In this document: piece by piece, positions 1 through 11,954 of the stretch
Position numbering within the stretch: the first letter of the stretch is position 1
Layout of the letters: each line of letters begins with the position of its first letter
Assembly: GCF_042453785.1 (NCBI RefSeq)
Contig: NC_091670.1
Span: 39,319,501 to 39,383,500 of the forward strand
DNA from: Malus domestica
Taxonomy: Eukaryota; Streptophyta; Magnoliopsida; Rosales; Rosaceae
Length of the DNA stretch: 64,000 nucleotides
Reading direction: 5' to 3'
The notes under the pieces: model-generated
What the model saw: only the letters and a program-made list of their open reading frames with translations
What the model was told of the DNA's origin: nothing
Database searches by the model: none
Position numbers and translations under genes: made by a program

Positions 1-117
1 TTATTAGCATGGCATGATTGTAAATATTTTTTATTTTGCACCTTTCCGTGTATTTAATCTTGGCTCGAGGTATTTCATGGACAATCGGGCTTTGAGACGT
101 TATTGGGCTTGCATGTG

Positions 118-296
118 ACATTTTTGGACCACCAATCATGGTTAAAGGGTATTTTTCTTCATTTGTAAGTGAAAGATCTTTAGGTTCGATTCTCGCCAAA
201 GACGAATTCGACCGAAATTATTTGGCTGATCGACTGTGAGGCTTGGCCAAATCTCCACCTCTTAGTGTAGATAATATCGTATGTATTAAAAAACAA
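118..296 (+). repeat. tRNA-derived SINE, family 1, copy 1
   Basis: This is a short interspersed element with a pol III B-box-like sequence (GGTTCGATTCTC, near 183-194). It follows a conserved 'cttcatttgtaagtgaaag' stretch and ends with 'tagtgtagataatatcg' and an A-rich tail. Copies at 8777-8940 (minus) and 31825-31960 share the same order of motifs, which is why I call it a family. Its 5' end is less certain than its tail. Confidence 0.6.
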
Positions 297-1266
297 AATT
301 ATTATTGACACTCCAAAAAACTCGTAACCCAAGCTAAGTTCTAGTATGCTTCAGTGCACAACACATATAATATAACTATAAGCCATGGGTTAACATGGGA
401 TCAAATCCAAAAGTTAGCTGATTATGTATTATGTATTTATGAAAGTTTAAGAGGAGAAAAGTTCTAGCTCAGTAGTATTACTAGTTTCCGAGTTCGAATC
501 TATCTTCATACATGAATTAAAAACAAAATAACAAGACAATAAAATAGTTTATGATGAAGGAGGCATTACCTTAACTAATTTTCAATTAAATATGTGTTAT
601 TGATCTGCCCACTTGATCCTCATAAGTAATGGGAACGAACATGGGAGCATGATCAACTTTGACAAAAGATAAAAAAAAAATAAAAAAAAACTATAGATGT
701 TAGAAGTAAAGGAGTAGTTTGCCTTCCACGTTGGATCTTTCATGGCCTTTCACTTTTCACTTGGTTGAACTGCTCTGCATCTACAATCATATAAAACATA
801 GAGCAAGTCTCAGTCAAAAAATCACTAATGAGTAGTAAGCCACAAACAACTTTGAATCCTTCATCCCAAAACTGGACCCAAACTGAATTATTTGTATCAT
901 AACACATCAGAAATATAAGTGTCAGTGAAGGCGAATCCGGTTCGGATTCTCTTTCTTCCTGGGGTTAGGCTAGGTTTATTGTCCTAGTTGTATTTGTATA
1001 CTTGGACTCCAAGTCATAGACTTTTATATTGATGCAACAATACAATCATTATTCACATACTTCTACAATAAGATTCCCTCACAATAGACTATTTCAGTTT
1101 ACCTCACTTCTTCTAACTACTACAAATATTAACCTAATTCGGTCACATATTAAAATTGACAATTTAACATGATAACACATGACAAAACTTCGAATACGAA
1201 AAACACAATGCATAAATATGATGATATGATACAGGTGCACGTCAAACAGACAAGTAGTTTCGCCAA
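297..1266. other. Intergenic, 3' side of the LBD gene
   Basis: AT-rich sequence with no coding signal that I can support. A second tRNA-like fragment lies at about 450-535, with an A-box-like 'tagctcagtagt' and a B-box-like 'gagttcgaatc', and may be a decayed SINE. The 3' UTR and polyadenylation site of the minus-strand LBD gene should lie in about 900-1266. Confidence 0.4.
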
Positions 1267-2464
1267 TCACTTGCTCGACCTTGTTACAACATAATTTGCT
1301 ATGTGCATGCCCATTATCATACACAACCAATTTTTGAACAAGATAGAGAAAGAGTGCAATTATTGTATTATACTTACCTTGAACATTGTCGTAACTGTGG
1401 AAATTGTGCAACGAGCTGTATCGTTGAAAGTTATGGTGATTTTGCCCTTGGTTCATCGCCTGCCTCTGTGCGTTCACAGGATGATGCTGTTGTTGTTGTT
1501 GTGGTTGACGATGATGATAAGGTGAATAACGGTCATCATGTCTTTGAGTAATAGTTGATCTCCTGTGGCCTTCCAAAGAAAAATCACCAAAATTTGGGCC
1601 AATTTGAGGTGCCCCTACCAAGCCTAATGCTCTTTGCTGTTCTTGCCCAACAGAAGGGTCAAAAACCACTTGACCTCTTCCATGCCCATTTATATGAGGC
1701 CCTATATTAGGGAGTCCTTCAAATTGCATAAGCCTTTGGTACTGAAACGTAGGGCTGGACATCAAACCGACTGACCCAAAGTGTTCTGAAGAAGAACCGA
1801 GGCCAACTACTCTTCGTTGGTCTGGTGCTTCTTGCTTGACCAAAACAACTCCATGATGAAAGCCTCTCCCTTGCCCTAATACTTGTTGCCCTTGTGACAT
1901 TTCAGTGGCCTCTTGCCCTTGTAATAGATTAGTATAAGTGCCATTAGTAGAACCATCAATTGCTAAACTTTGATTAGCATAACCATAATTCAGAGAACTT
2001 CCATATATAGGTATCACTCCTTCCACATCATCTGCGATATTGCCACTATTGTTATTATTCTCTTGGCCCAAAGCAAGTGGCTCCTCCTCCGTTGTGGATG
2101 CAGCCAAGGCCAAAGCCTTTTGTTCTTCATTCAATGCGTTCCTAAGCAGTTCATTCTCTCTCTCTAATTTTCTGTACTTTCCTAGAGGTCCGTTCACAGG
2201 GTCTTGGTTCCACATATAGGCTTCCCATATGAAAGATTGTACGGCCGTACCCCTGTGATTTTGGTCTTCTAGTTGCTTAAGCAACTTTGTCATGTTGCTA
2301 ACGCCAAATATTCTGTGCACTGCTTTAAAATCTTCATCTTTGTTTGTGAAGTAAGGAGCCATAACGCAATCCTCTTCGCACCTCTTCCTTTGGTGTCGGC
2401 ATGCCGCACATGCATGGCGGCCAGCAACTGGTTCCCCTGCAGAACTACTGCTACCCATTGACAT
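1267..2464 (-). CDS. LOB-domain (LBD/ASL) transcription factor
   Basis: Plant-specific DNA-binding protein expected in the nucleus. Join 2464..1378 and 1298..1267: 372 residues, phase-consistent. The zinc-finger-like C block CX2CX6CX3C is at residues 19-33 (C19, C22, C29, C33). The GAS block runs to about residue 95 and ends in DPVNGPLG. A heptad-like stretch (KLERENELLRNAL) follows, then a long Q/H/N-rich tail. The GAS block is divergent: FGVSNMTKLL instead of the usual FGASN, and IWEAYMW where most class I members have a VYEA-type sequence. I therefore do not assign a numbered LBD orthologue. The open frame begins upstream with GTG; the first in-frame ATG (MSMGSS) is used. A 'tttgtgcag' just upstream could be the acceptor of a 5'-UTR intron. 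The 79-nt intron starts GTAAGTAT and ends ACATAG; the last exon encodes only ten residues. If the intron is retained the frame reads on with low-complexity sequence. Confidence 0.85.
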
Positions 2465-2586
2465 ACTTATATAATAAACCTGCACAAATATTAGCTTCGA
2501 GTATGTAAAATCTTTATTTTGTTACAGAAGAAAGAGAAAAAGAGAAAGAAAAGCACGTGAGAGAAAGACCAGCAGGGTGAAAGCCG

Positions 2587-2596
2587 TATATATATA
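2587..2596 (-). promoter_or_regulatory. TATA box of the LBD gene
   Basis: On the minus strand the sequence reads TATATATA followed by a GC-rich stretch, about 125 nt upstream of the chosen ATG. A start site some 30 nt downstream would give a leader of roughly 100 nt. Confidence 0.5.
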
Positions 2597-2650
2597 GGGG
2601 AGGAAGAAGACGAAGAGCAGAGGGTGTTGTAGTGAAGAATGAATCACGAA

Positions 2651-3727
2651 GGCAGTGGTGAAATTAGGTTAAGACTTTTTATATGTATACTTCAAGCCAA
2701 AATCTATTTGTACCAAAAAATCTACCCCTATGTGTAATTTGGTAAAAAAATCCACGGCAATTATAATTCATTTATTTACATCCTATTCCGTATCTATCAT
2801 AAGATTTTCTTGAATCTCACCTACCTACAATCCTTATATATCAAGCTAATCATAGTCGTTTATGTTATTGCCAAAAAATTATTTGTTGATCATTGATCAA
2901 CGGGTGATATTCATTCTTGAAATTTAATGAGATTTCACCATTGGATAAATAGCAAGACAATTCAATCGTCAATTCTTTTGTATTAGGGTAAGTGTTATGT
3001 ACAACATAGGATTTTATCAGTATGGCTGGTCATAATCTATAGTCATAATGTTTTGATATGCTTGCCAATATAGAAGACAATGAGTATAAGTTCTTCTTTT
3101 ATATTTTACTAGGTTATAATAAGGTTTACCAATTTTTATTTTTATTTTTTCAAGAGAAAGTCTAAAGCCCAACAAGAGAGAGCCTAAAGATGTTGGAGTA
3201 TAAGAACGAGTCAATAAGGCAGACTAGGCAGTGATAAAATTAGGGTAAGATTTTTATATATTTACTTCAAGCCAAAATCTATATGTAAAAAAAATCTCCC
3301 TTAATTGATTTTATGTGAAAAAATCTACCGCTAATTAGAACTCAGTTACGTGTGCTTTTATTCCGTATCTAACATAAGATTATCTGAAAATTTTACTTAC
3401 ACATAATGTATTAAGCTAATTATAGCCGTTCGTTTTATCAACCTAAAATCTTATTTATCAACGATAAACGGGTGGTATTTATCCTTGTAATCTAATAAAA
3501 TTTCATCGTCTTATAACGAGCGAAATTAAGCAATCAATCGCCTACCTTTTGGTATTTATCCCTATAACGAGCGAAATTAAGTAATCAATCGCCTACCCTA
3601 TACATATAACATTGTATTTGATCTGAATGTGAGGTCATAATCTATAGTCGTAATATTATGATCCCATAAAGAAGAAGACAATGGGTATGTGAATTCTTCC
3701 ATTATAATTTGTTAATAGGTTATTGTC
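2651..3727. repeat. Diverged tandem duplication upstream of the LBD gene
   Basis: Two direct copies, about 2651-3125 and 3227-3727, share the same series of blocks: 'acttcaagccaaaatctat', 'attccgtatcta', 'tcaacg..aaacgggtg' and 'ggtcataatctatagtc'. The copies differ by many substitutions and small indels. The second copy also has an internal 50-nt duplication ('tataacgagcgaaattaag') at about 3512-3600. No coding potential is seen. Confidence 0.6.
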
Positions 3728-3785
3728 CGGCTTAACTAGTATCCCATCAAATTTAATCATATAATCTGCTAAAACTGAATATCAT

Positions 3786-3899
3786 GCAGGTGGTCTTCTA
3801 CTATAGTGGTAGATATGAGTGTTTTTCTTGCACCACGATGGGAGTTCGAACCTCGTCGACTCTCTGATCTAACAAATATATCATTTGACAAAAAAAAAA
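3786..3899 (+). repeat. tRNA-derived SINE, family 2, copy 1
   Basis: Contains 'tatagtggtagatatgag' and a B-box-like 'gagttcgaacctc', then 'atcatttgac' and a run of ten A. A related piece with 'ggttcgaactcc' and 'atcgtttgat' plus poly(A) lies at 7430-7534. Confidence 0.45.
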
Positions 3900-4456
3900 A
3901 TTGAATATTATATTTAAAAGTATGAGAAATTAGACATAAAGTCAAAATTATATTTTGAAAATAGACAAAAAAATTATGTATTTCATAGAAGGATGAAATT
4001 CATCCATATGGCACGTAATATCATAATTATTAACTTAAATTTAATTGCCTTTGTATTTATAATTTTACCCCTCTGTGTTTGACCATGAGTTTCTATCTCC
4101 TTATTTTTCTTTCTCTCCTCTTTTTTCTTCAGTATTTCTCTCTTTTTTGTTCTCCTCCTTCTTCATACCTCTCTGTTTATCTCTCTCTCCTCCTTTGCCA
4201 TTCTCTCCCCCTACTTCTTCTTCATAATTCGCTTTCCTCCTCTTTTTCTACGTATTGTTCTCTAGATTTTAACAGTGTTTGTTCTTTTATGAGAACCATT
4301 GGATTTTTTATTTTAGATTTTTTATTGTAGTATTTTGTTTTTTGAGGTATTTGATTTCGAGGTTTCGATGGTTTGGATGCATTTGAAATTGATCTTGCAT
4401 AAATATTGGAATTTTGAAACAAATCTTGCAATAGTGCTGAAATTTTAAGACTAATC
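3900..4456. other. AT-rich and CT-rich intergenic sequence interrupted by a copia insertion
   Basis: Contains a CT-rich stretch (4095-4255) and then a short imperfect tandem repeat around 'gaaattgatcttgca...ggaatttt' (4381-4456). The same repeat resumes directly after the copia element (7193-7290), so the element landed inside this minisatellite. I see no gene. Confidence 0.45.
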
Positions 4457-4637
4457 TGTTGCAAGTTATATATTAGTTAAAATGTAAATAATAATTTATT
4501 GTCCCACATTGGTAAAGTACATATGTAATACCAATTGTAACTTCTATATATACTCCACTTTGGAGATTAATGAATATATAAGAAATTCCCAAATATTGTC
4601 ATATATATTTTTGGTATTTACCATGTTTAGTTTAATA
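4457..4637 (+). repeat. 5' LTR of copia copy A
   Basis: A 181-bp LTR beginning TGTTGCAAG and ending immediately before the primer-binding site. It contains 'ctatatatactcc', a likely TATA element. Confidence 0.75.
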
Positions 4638-4966
4638 TGGCATCAGAGCAGTTCGCTCTTGGTGACCTGTGTGCTTTAATTTTGTGCCCACATTTTTCGT
4701 GATTTCCTTCGTAAAAAATAAAATAAAATAAAAAAAGTGAAATAGTGTCGCGCTACAGTACAGTGCGTGAACAGCGGTCTGCTTTGTGAACAGTGGTCCT
4801 CTACAGTATCGTAAACAGTGATTGCTACAGTGCCGTGAATAGTCTCTGCTACAATGCCGTAAACAATGTCTCTGCTACAGTATTCTGGTAAATTGTTTTC
4901 ATTCCGCTGCGTATCTTTTGTGCCTTTATTGTTCGTGATTTTGTTCAATGACTCAATATAATCATA

Positions 4967-6930
4967 GTGTTGTTATGGATAATTGATATTGAGGCCACTG
5001 ATCATGTGACTAGTGACCCTAGAGTGTTTGATGAGTTATGTGACTATGTTCGTGATTCGTATATTACTAGTGCAAATGGAGCACAATCCCATGTGAAGGG
5101 TGAAGACACTATCTCTCTGACTCCAACCTTATCACTAGTCCATGCTTTACTTGTTCTTGATGTTAAGTGCAATATTTTATCGGTAGGAAAACTTCTTGAT
5201 ACCTTATATTGTTCTGCTCACTTCTACCTTACGTATTGTTATTTTCAAGATATTCATACTCAGAAGATAATTGGTCATGGTAAAAGAATAGGGGGTTTGT
5301 ACATCTTGACTATGGAGGATATTGTTGTTTATGATTCAAATAATCATCAAGTTTTAAGTGCTAAAGTGGATGACAGACATCAAATTTGGTTGTGGCATCG
5401 ACGATTGGGACATCCATCATTCAGTTATATGAAACATCTATTTCCTTCTTTGTTTCACACTTGTAGTGATTCAGAGTTCAAGTGTGAAACATGTGTCATG
5501 GCTAAGAGTCATCGTGCTTCATTTCCTGTAAGTGATTCTAAAGCTACTTTGCCATTTGATTTGATACATTCTAATGTGTGGGGTCTGGCGAAGGTTACTT
5601 TTAATGGATTCCGTTGGTTTGTTACTTTTATTAATGATTGTACCCAGTTAACTTGGGTGTTCTTGATGAAGTTAAGGTCTTCAGGTCTGATAACGAATGA
5701 GAATATGTGAATCACACTTTGGCATGTTTTTTTCGTGATCATGGTATTATTCACGAAACGACTACTCCGTTTACACCCCAACAAAATGGTGCGTCCGAAC
5801 GAAAGAATCGTCAAATAATAGAGGTTGCTCACTCATTAATGTTGGATAAATGTGTTCCTAATCATTTGTGGGGTCATGCTATTTTGGTTACTGTGTATTT
5901 GATCAATCGTGTTCCAAGTAGGGTTCTTGATTTTCAGACACCGTTCGATGTGCAACAAAAACATGTTTCTCTTGTTTCTGTATCAAAGCTTCATCCGAAA
6001 ATGTTTGGGTGTATTCCATATGAGCATGTCTACTCTCATCAGCGGAGTAAACTTGATGCATGTGCTTTCTGGTGTGTCTTTATTGGGTATGCTAACAATA
6101 AAAAAGGCTATAAGTGTTATCATCTTTTAACTCAAAAAACTTATATTACCATGGATGTCACCTTCCATAAGGAAGCCCTCTTCCGACTCTCCATTTCAAG
6201 GAGAGATGGGGAGTGAAGTGCATATTCGAAAAGATGGTATGGATGATATGTTACAGGCAGAGTTGGGAACAGAACCTATTATGTTGCGTGATACTGATCA
6301 GTCAGTTACAGATAGTGATCAGTCACCTGTTATTCCCAGAACTATTTCTACTGACGACAGATCAGATGTGCCCAGCGAGTTGCATGTTAGTATGCCTGAC
6401 GAATTACCTTCTGATGATTGGTTGCCTGCTGCTGATATGTCTAATAAGTTGCCTGATAATGGTTCGTCCAGTGATGATTCTTCTAGCAGTTTGGTACAAG
6501 ATGGTGGCATACATGAGGTAAATTCTGACGATTCTTCTACTTATCAGTTGCCTTTACGAGCTAATCGTGGAAAACCTAAAGTACAATATGAGCCTGATAT
6601 GCATGCCAAAGCCAAATATCCTATCAAAATTATGTGTCTACTCATCGTTTGTCCAAACCATATGCATCTTACATATGTCAGCTATCTAGTGTATCAATTC
6701 CAACAAAATTGCAAGATACTTTGTCTGACCCTAAGTGGGTTAATGCCATGAAAGTTGAGATGGAAGCTTTGGAAAAGAATTCTACTTGGGATTTGGTTCC
6801 TTTACCAAATGGGAAGAAAGCCATTAGATGTAGATGAGTGTTTACTATTAAGCACAAAACAGATGGTTCTATTGATCGGTATAAAACCAGATTAGTTGTT
6901 AATAGTTATACTCTAATTGTGTGTTTTCCA
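4967..6930 (+). pseudogene. Copia pol remnant: protease, integrase, RT start
   Basis: Frames in order: a degraded protease (IEATDHVT where DSGATDHM is usual, near 4990), and a GAG-pre-integrase zinc region (WHRRLGHPS near 5393, then CETC..AKSHR near 5487). The integrase start (DLIHSNVWG) follows but is cut by a deletion and stop near 5690-5710. The later integrase part (TPFTPQQNGASERKNR) and the cysteine-poor tail reach 6216, where the frame shifts. The 5' end of the RT region (DPKWVNAMKVEMEALEKN, near 6730) stops at a TGA near 6836. The sequence then jumps at about 6900-6925 to the extreme 3' end of pol. It cannot make a working polyprotein. Confidence 0.85.
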
Positions 6931-6984
6931 ACTCACTTGACAAGTTGGGCATGCGTGACATCTTTGCACCAACTTGAGGGGGAG

Positions 6985-7192
6985 TGTTGTGAGTTATATA
7001 TTAGTTAAAGTGTAAATAGTAGTTTATTGTTCCAAATTGGTGAAATACATATGTAATACCAATTGTAACTCCTATATATACTCCACTTTGGAGATTAATG
7101 AATATATAATAAATTCCCAAATATTGTCATATATATTTCTGGTATTTACCATGTTTAGTTTAATATTGGTATTTACCATGTTTAGTTTAATA
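6985..7192 (+). repeat. 3' LTR of copia copy A
   Basis: Matches 4457-4637 with scattered substitutions and carries an extra tandem copy of its last 27 nt. Confidence 0.75.
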
Positions 7193-7429
7193 TGATCTTG
7201 CATAAGTACATGAATTTTGAAATTGATCTTGCAAAATTGTTGGAATTTTGAAACTGATCTTGCACAACTACTAGAATTTAAAACTAATTTTGGAGAAATT
7301 ATTTTTACGTATCTAAAATTAGTTTGTAGTTTTTATAGATGGTGTGGTTTTCGACAAGTCTGTTGGGGGTTTAGTTGGAATTTAAAAAATTTGGTTTGCT
7401 TGTTCTTTTTTTCTAGGTTTGTTGGGGTT

Positions 7430-7534
7430 TGAGGTTTGTTGAGTCCTTACATGATGACTTGGGTTCGAACTCCGTGTTGACTAATCTAATATATAATCTA
7501 GCAAAATTTATCGTTTGATAAAAAAAAAAAAACA
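7430..7534 (+). repeat. tRNA-derived SINE, family 2, copy 2 (partial)
   Basis: A B-box-like 'ggttcgaactcc' is followed by 'ctaatctaatatataatc', 'atcgtttgat' and poly(A). The layout is the same as at 3786-3899. The 5' part is not clear. Confidence 0.4.
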
Positions 7535-8776
7535 AATGTATTTAGCTTCCTTATGTGTCTTTAAATGAAAATATTACGGGTATAACCTTCAAAAGCCAAT
7601 TTGAAAAATAAAAAATAAACCTCTAAAAAAAAATAATCGTAAGTTTGGAAACAGTGCAGGGCCTTCGGACTATGAATCCCGGATGTTTGTACTTTGGACT
7701 GAGATAGGCATACAAATGGATGGAGGGTGGCTTTCTTGGCCTGCCTTAGCTTGGGTAATCCAAACCTAACCAAATCAAACATGGTCATTGATCCAGCAGG
7801 GTCAAGAACAAGAGAAAGTATAGCAATCAATTTTTCCATTTTTTAATTTCCAACTGAATCAAAACCCTAAATAATTTGCATTAGAAATTACAAAACCCAA
7901 TTACTTTTTCAAAAATCATTATTTGCCTCCTCTTAGGACACATGGGTACGTATATTCTCCCCTGACTTGAAATCCCAAAACATTTGTCTTCCTCAGCTGT
8001 ATATTCCCTAACCATGAATATTAAGCCACCACTACTTCCACTAAGATACGAATTACCAGCATTGACATTCTTAGCTAGCATTCATATAAGAAATGGTATT
8101 AACTTATTTATGTTTGTTTGTGAGAATGTGGTGTTATAATTTAATATTTCCACAATTTGTTGAGAACCCGGGTAAAGAACCCATAAGAAACATCGATATG
8201 GTAAATATTTGTTTTTGTGAAATTTTAAAATCTAAACTTTGATATTAATTTTAGTGTTTGTAATTGTTAATTACACTGGATTGATGTTGCATTATCTTAT
8301 ATGAACCTTTTCTCAAGACCAATTGTTTATTCTGAAAATAAAACTGCTGTGTACGTGGTGGGAATTGCAATTCAACTTTCTGACTTCTATTACTTATAAG
8401 CTTTTTACTATCCCAAAACAATTAATTTAGATCGTGCTTCCTCTTATTAATTAAATGTATAACGTAAGAGTCGTCCAAGTTTGGATTGTGTTTCCTCTTA
8501 TTTGAAGTAAAACATATCCTAATTTAGTGCAAATGCAAATATGTTTAACAAGTAGTCAATGCAAAACTAATCAAGTTAGGTAGGTGCTTCTCAATTTCCA
8601 AGGAGGATGTATCCATGATTCGCGGATTAACAATAACAACGATTAATAATGCATAGATTGGTTTATAAAATGAAAATTGATCTCAACATTATTGGCCTTC
8701 CACGTGAGAATGTTCGGCCGCTTTCATATAGATAATCCTATCTAGCTAGTTTAGGGTTGGTTCTTAGATTAATTGA
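7535..8776. other. Intergenic, no gene seen
   Basis: AT-rich. Open frames on the minus strand at 7561-7839 and 7881-8081 show no recognisable domain and have AT-biased low-complexity composition. Confidence 0.4.
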
Positions 8777-8940
8777 ACAAACGATATTAACTACACTAAT
8801 GAGGAGAGACGTGAGTTTACTTCACAATGAGCTAGCAATAATGTGGTTCAGATTTGTCTTTGGCAAGAATCAAACCTAAGACCTTTCACTTACAAGTGAA
8901 GAGCACTGACGTAGACACACCAAAGGCTACGGTGGGCTGA
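8777..8940 (-). repeat. tRNA-derived SINE, family 1, copy 2
   Basis: Read on the minus strand it shows 'cttcacttgtaagtgaaagg', 'ttaggtttgattcttgcc' (degraded B box), 'cattgtgaag' and 'agtgtagttaatatcg'. These are the same blocks in the same order as at 118-296. Confidence 0.6.
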
Positions 8941-10396
8941 AGCACAGAAAGGATTTGTGGCAATATGTATATATATTTTAGTGTATAGTCTAATATAACG
9001 GGCAAAAAAAAGTTCAAGAAGAATTATTTTTAATGAAAAACTAGCCTAGTGAGTATTTATCACAACTAAAAATATAAAAATTACCATGGAAATTGTTTTG
9101 TCATTTTGTTTAAGATAATTATGCTTTAATTCAGTGGGCTTTATATTATTTCCAATCAATTTTTTGTTAAGATTGCCTTTACTTCTACTTTCATTGTTTT
9201 GCTTTGTGTTGTGTGGTTATAATTGAGATCTCAAGTTTTCTATCTTTTTCTTGTGTTTGCATCTAAATATATGCAAATTTGGATGATTCATTCTATTTTT
9301 GCAGTTTGTAATTGTGAAGCTTATTGAGTTCATGCCAAGTAAATTTTAAGTATACAAATACAAAAGTTAAACTTAAATTTTTGCATACGATACGTATATA
9401 GAAAAAAAAAATTCATCTTTTTAGGGTCATTTTTTTAGCTAGCCCCCCCATAAAAAAATTCTGACTCCGCCTTTTAGTAAGTAGGAATATCACTGAGTTA
9501 TAGGACTAAGTGACCTTAGATTAATTGTATTAGTTTTTCTAGTTGGCTTCATATTCATCTGATATTAGATCATGAAATTACTTTTTGTGAGGAGATTGTG
9601 TCGGTCACCAAGTGTCTCGTTTCTTTGAAAGATAGAAGAATTTTATTGGCTACGGATAGAAATGTTTATATCAGGATTAATTTAGGAGAAATTGTACAGT
9701 GCTAGGAATACGGTCTGGTACAGTAAGAGTAATAATATAATTGTCTAAAATTTTTATTTTTCAAGCTTCCAATCAATTATATTCGTACACTTGATGTATG
9801 GAACTGTTTTCCCGACATAAATTTCTCCTTAAGCCAGAGATTAACCGACATATCAAGCACACTCCACGAAAAACTCTCATGTGTCGTGCTGCAAAACGTG
9901 CATAATTAACTTGAAATTGAACATGTTGTAGTAGTAACATGACGAAAAATAAAGATGTATAATTTTCAGCACTATGAGACTCATTGCACCATCCCAACTC
10001 TTGATAAGTAAAAAACGTCATCTGGATGAGAAATAAAACCCACAATGGATCGAACACAAATAGACTTTTCCAGCAACATTCGAAATCAAAGGCATTTTCT
10101 ATCTCTCACTCACTCTCCAACTCCAAATTTTCTGTGCCAATTTAGAAATAAGTTAAGCATGTTTAATTTGGTCTTCAAATGTACATAGGATATTTATATA
10201 TTGGTAAATCATGTGCACCAAGATGAAGCATTTAAGCTTATCATGTTGTGTATTTACTACATGCACGTTAGCATTTAGTGAAGGCTGTTGGCGCATTTTT
10301 TGCTAAGACACACATACCCATTTCATGTTGCATATTAGACTAATACACCCCATTTATTGTAATCATGTGCGAGTGCAACATAAAAAAGAACTTACT
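8941..10396. other. Intergenic, no gene seen
   Basis: AT-rich sequence without a coding region that I can support. The open frame at 9773-10057 (minus) has no recognisable motif. Confidence 0.35.
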
Positions 10397-10775
10397 CAGG
10401 GCTGGTTTGGTATTGATGTGCTTTGAAAAAAAGCTGCTGTGAGAATAAGCAGATGTGCTGTGAGAATAAGCGGCTGTGAAATAAAGCAGCAGAGCATTTG
10501 GTAAACTTTTTTGTAAAAGTGCTTTTGAAAAAAAAAGCAGTCTGATAGTGGATCTTTTCATTAAAGGAGCACTGTAGCTCCATGTGCTTTGAAAAAAAGC
10601 CAGTTTTCCAAAGCTGCAAATAGCAGCTTCAGCTTTTTCCTTTGATTTCAGCTTATTCTCACAGCAGCTTCCAAAATAAGCCCTTTTTTTTCAGTTTACC
10701 TAACACCTAAAACCCTCACAGCTTTTTTTCATAGGTGCTTTTTTTTTAAGCACCTCACTCCCAAACTAGGTCTCA
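10397..10775. repeat. MITE with long terminal inverted repeats
   Basis: The left end 'gggctggtttgg...gtgctttgaaaaaaagctgctgtgag' is matched in inverted order by 'ctcacagcagctt...aagcacctcactcccaaactagg' at the right end. The interior repeats 'gctgtgagaataagc' twice (10436-10475). No coding capacity; consistent with an hAT-like MITE. Confidence 0.6.
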
Positions 10776-11414
10776 GAGCCTTGCTTCCAATTGGGGTGGA
10801 AGGTACTAACTGAATGGTGGAGTTACTGTTTAATAATTAGCATGGCCTTGTTGTATGTAGAACATATATGGCCTAATATTGCATTGAATAACAGTTTGAC
10901 AAGCGCAAATTTAGTAGCAAAGTTCAATCATTGCATATTTCATTTGAGCCCATAACCCGTTATTCTGAAGAAAAAAAAAAATAGCATCGTGATCAAGACA
11001 GATGCTGTGAATAATGGGCATTTTTAGCTGAATCCTTTCGTTTACAATTCTAAAACAGAATTCTAACACTTGAAGATATTTTAAGTATTTTACTTTTTCG
11101 AATTTTGTTTCCTACTAAGTTTTCTAGCAAGTCTAGGGTTGAGATACATTATAAAAGCGTCCTTTCGTGGTGCTAGGGTTTGTTATCTTATTTTATTCCA
11201 ACAATATAAATTTGAGGTTCTCTCAAATTCCTAAACAATTTCTGATTGCTAGTGGATAGTTCATGGCTTTTGATTTCCCTATTTAATTTATCACGTTGCA
11301 TCTGTTATAGTATAGTTAACCAACTTAATTAAAAATGAGAAATATATCTTTTATTGGGTTCTTTGGCAACGTAAGATGTGTTTATTTAGATTATAAATCT
11401 GAATCCATCATGTC
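10776..11414. other. Intergenic, no gene seen
   Basis: AT-rich, featureless sequence between two MITEs. Confidence 0.35.
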
Positions 11415-11423
11415 TATTATATA

Positions 11424-11945
11424 GGGTAAATTGTTGTTTGACTCCTTGAACTCTTACTCCAGTTGAAATTGATCCCCTAAACTATTGTTTTGGTAAATTA
11501 ACCCCTTGAACTATTTGAAATAAGCCAATTAACCCCTTGTCGTTAAATTCCATCCATTATTATGTCTTTTATCATTAATTCTTACATGTCACTTATAACC
11601 ACCAATAAAATTATGACGTGTGGACACATAATAATGTGCAATGACAATATGAAAAGGTCCTTATGTAAACATTTCATTTCTTTATGTTTCTTACTATGTT
11701 ATAAGTTTTTTAATTATCCCATATCCACATGTCATTATTTTATTGGTAGTTATAACTGACAAATAAGAATTGATGATGAAAAGACTAATTTGCCCTTGAA
11801 TTTGACGGAATAGTGGACGGAATCTAACGGCAAGGATTAATTGGCTGATTTTAAATAGTTCAGAGGGTTAATTTACCAAAAAAATAGTTCAGATGGTCAA
11901 TTTCAATTGAGGTAATAGTTTAGGGGGTCAAACCGCAGTTTACCC
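11424..11945. mobile_element. Mutator-like MITE with 9-bp target duplication
   Basis: A 522-bp non-coding foldback element. It starts GGGTAAATTG and ends CAGTTTACCC, with inverted arms of about 200 nt carrying 'ccctaaactatt', 'ttaaccccttgaactattt' and 'catgtcacttataacca' and their complements. It is flanked by the perfect 9-bp direct repeat tattatata (11415-11423 and 11946-11954). Long inverted repeats with a 9-bp duplication point to Mutator superfamily transposition. Confidence 0.75.
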
Positions 11946-11954
11946 TATTATATA

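Larger units (their letters stand above)
4457..7192 (+). mobile_element. Internally deleted Ty1/copia LTR retrotransposon (copy A)
   Basis: The 5' LTR is 4457-4637 and the 3' LTR 6985-7192; both begin TGTTG. The primer-binding site, tggcatcagagc (4638-4649), matches the initiator-Met tRNA type. A polypurine tract gagggggag (6976-6984) abuts the 3' LTR. The 3' LTR is longer because its last 27 nt (ttggtatttaccatgtttag...) are duplicated in tandem. Only about 330 nt separate the primer-binding site from the protease remnant, so gag is missing. Most of the reverse transcriptase and RNase H is also gone. Both flanks lie in the same minisatellite, so the target duplication cannot be read clearly. 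Confidence 0.85.

Noticed and set aside
183-194. B-box-like sequence as part of a true tRNA gene
   Set aside because: No cloverleaf can be drawn around it and the sequence recurs in dispersed copies, so it is a SINE.
1094-1266. C-terminal read-through of the LBD frame
   Set aside because: The extension is hydrophobic low-complexity sequence beyond a strong GTAAGTAT donor. Splicing gives a short in-frame ending.
2465-2485. Upstream extension of the LBD protein to a GTG codon
   Set aside because: The frame opens with GTG, not ATG, and the added residues follow a splice-acceptor-like 'gtgcag'. The first ATG at 2464 is preferred.
4079-4330. Open frame rich in Leu/Ser/Phe
   Set aside because: Caused by a CT-rich tract; no domain, no gene context.
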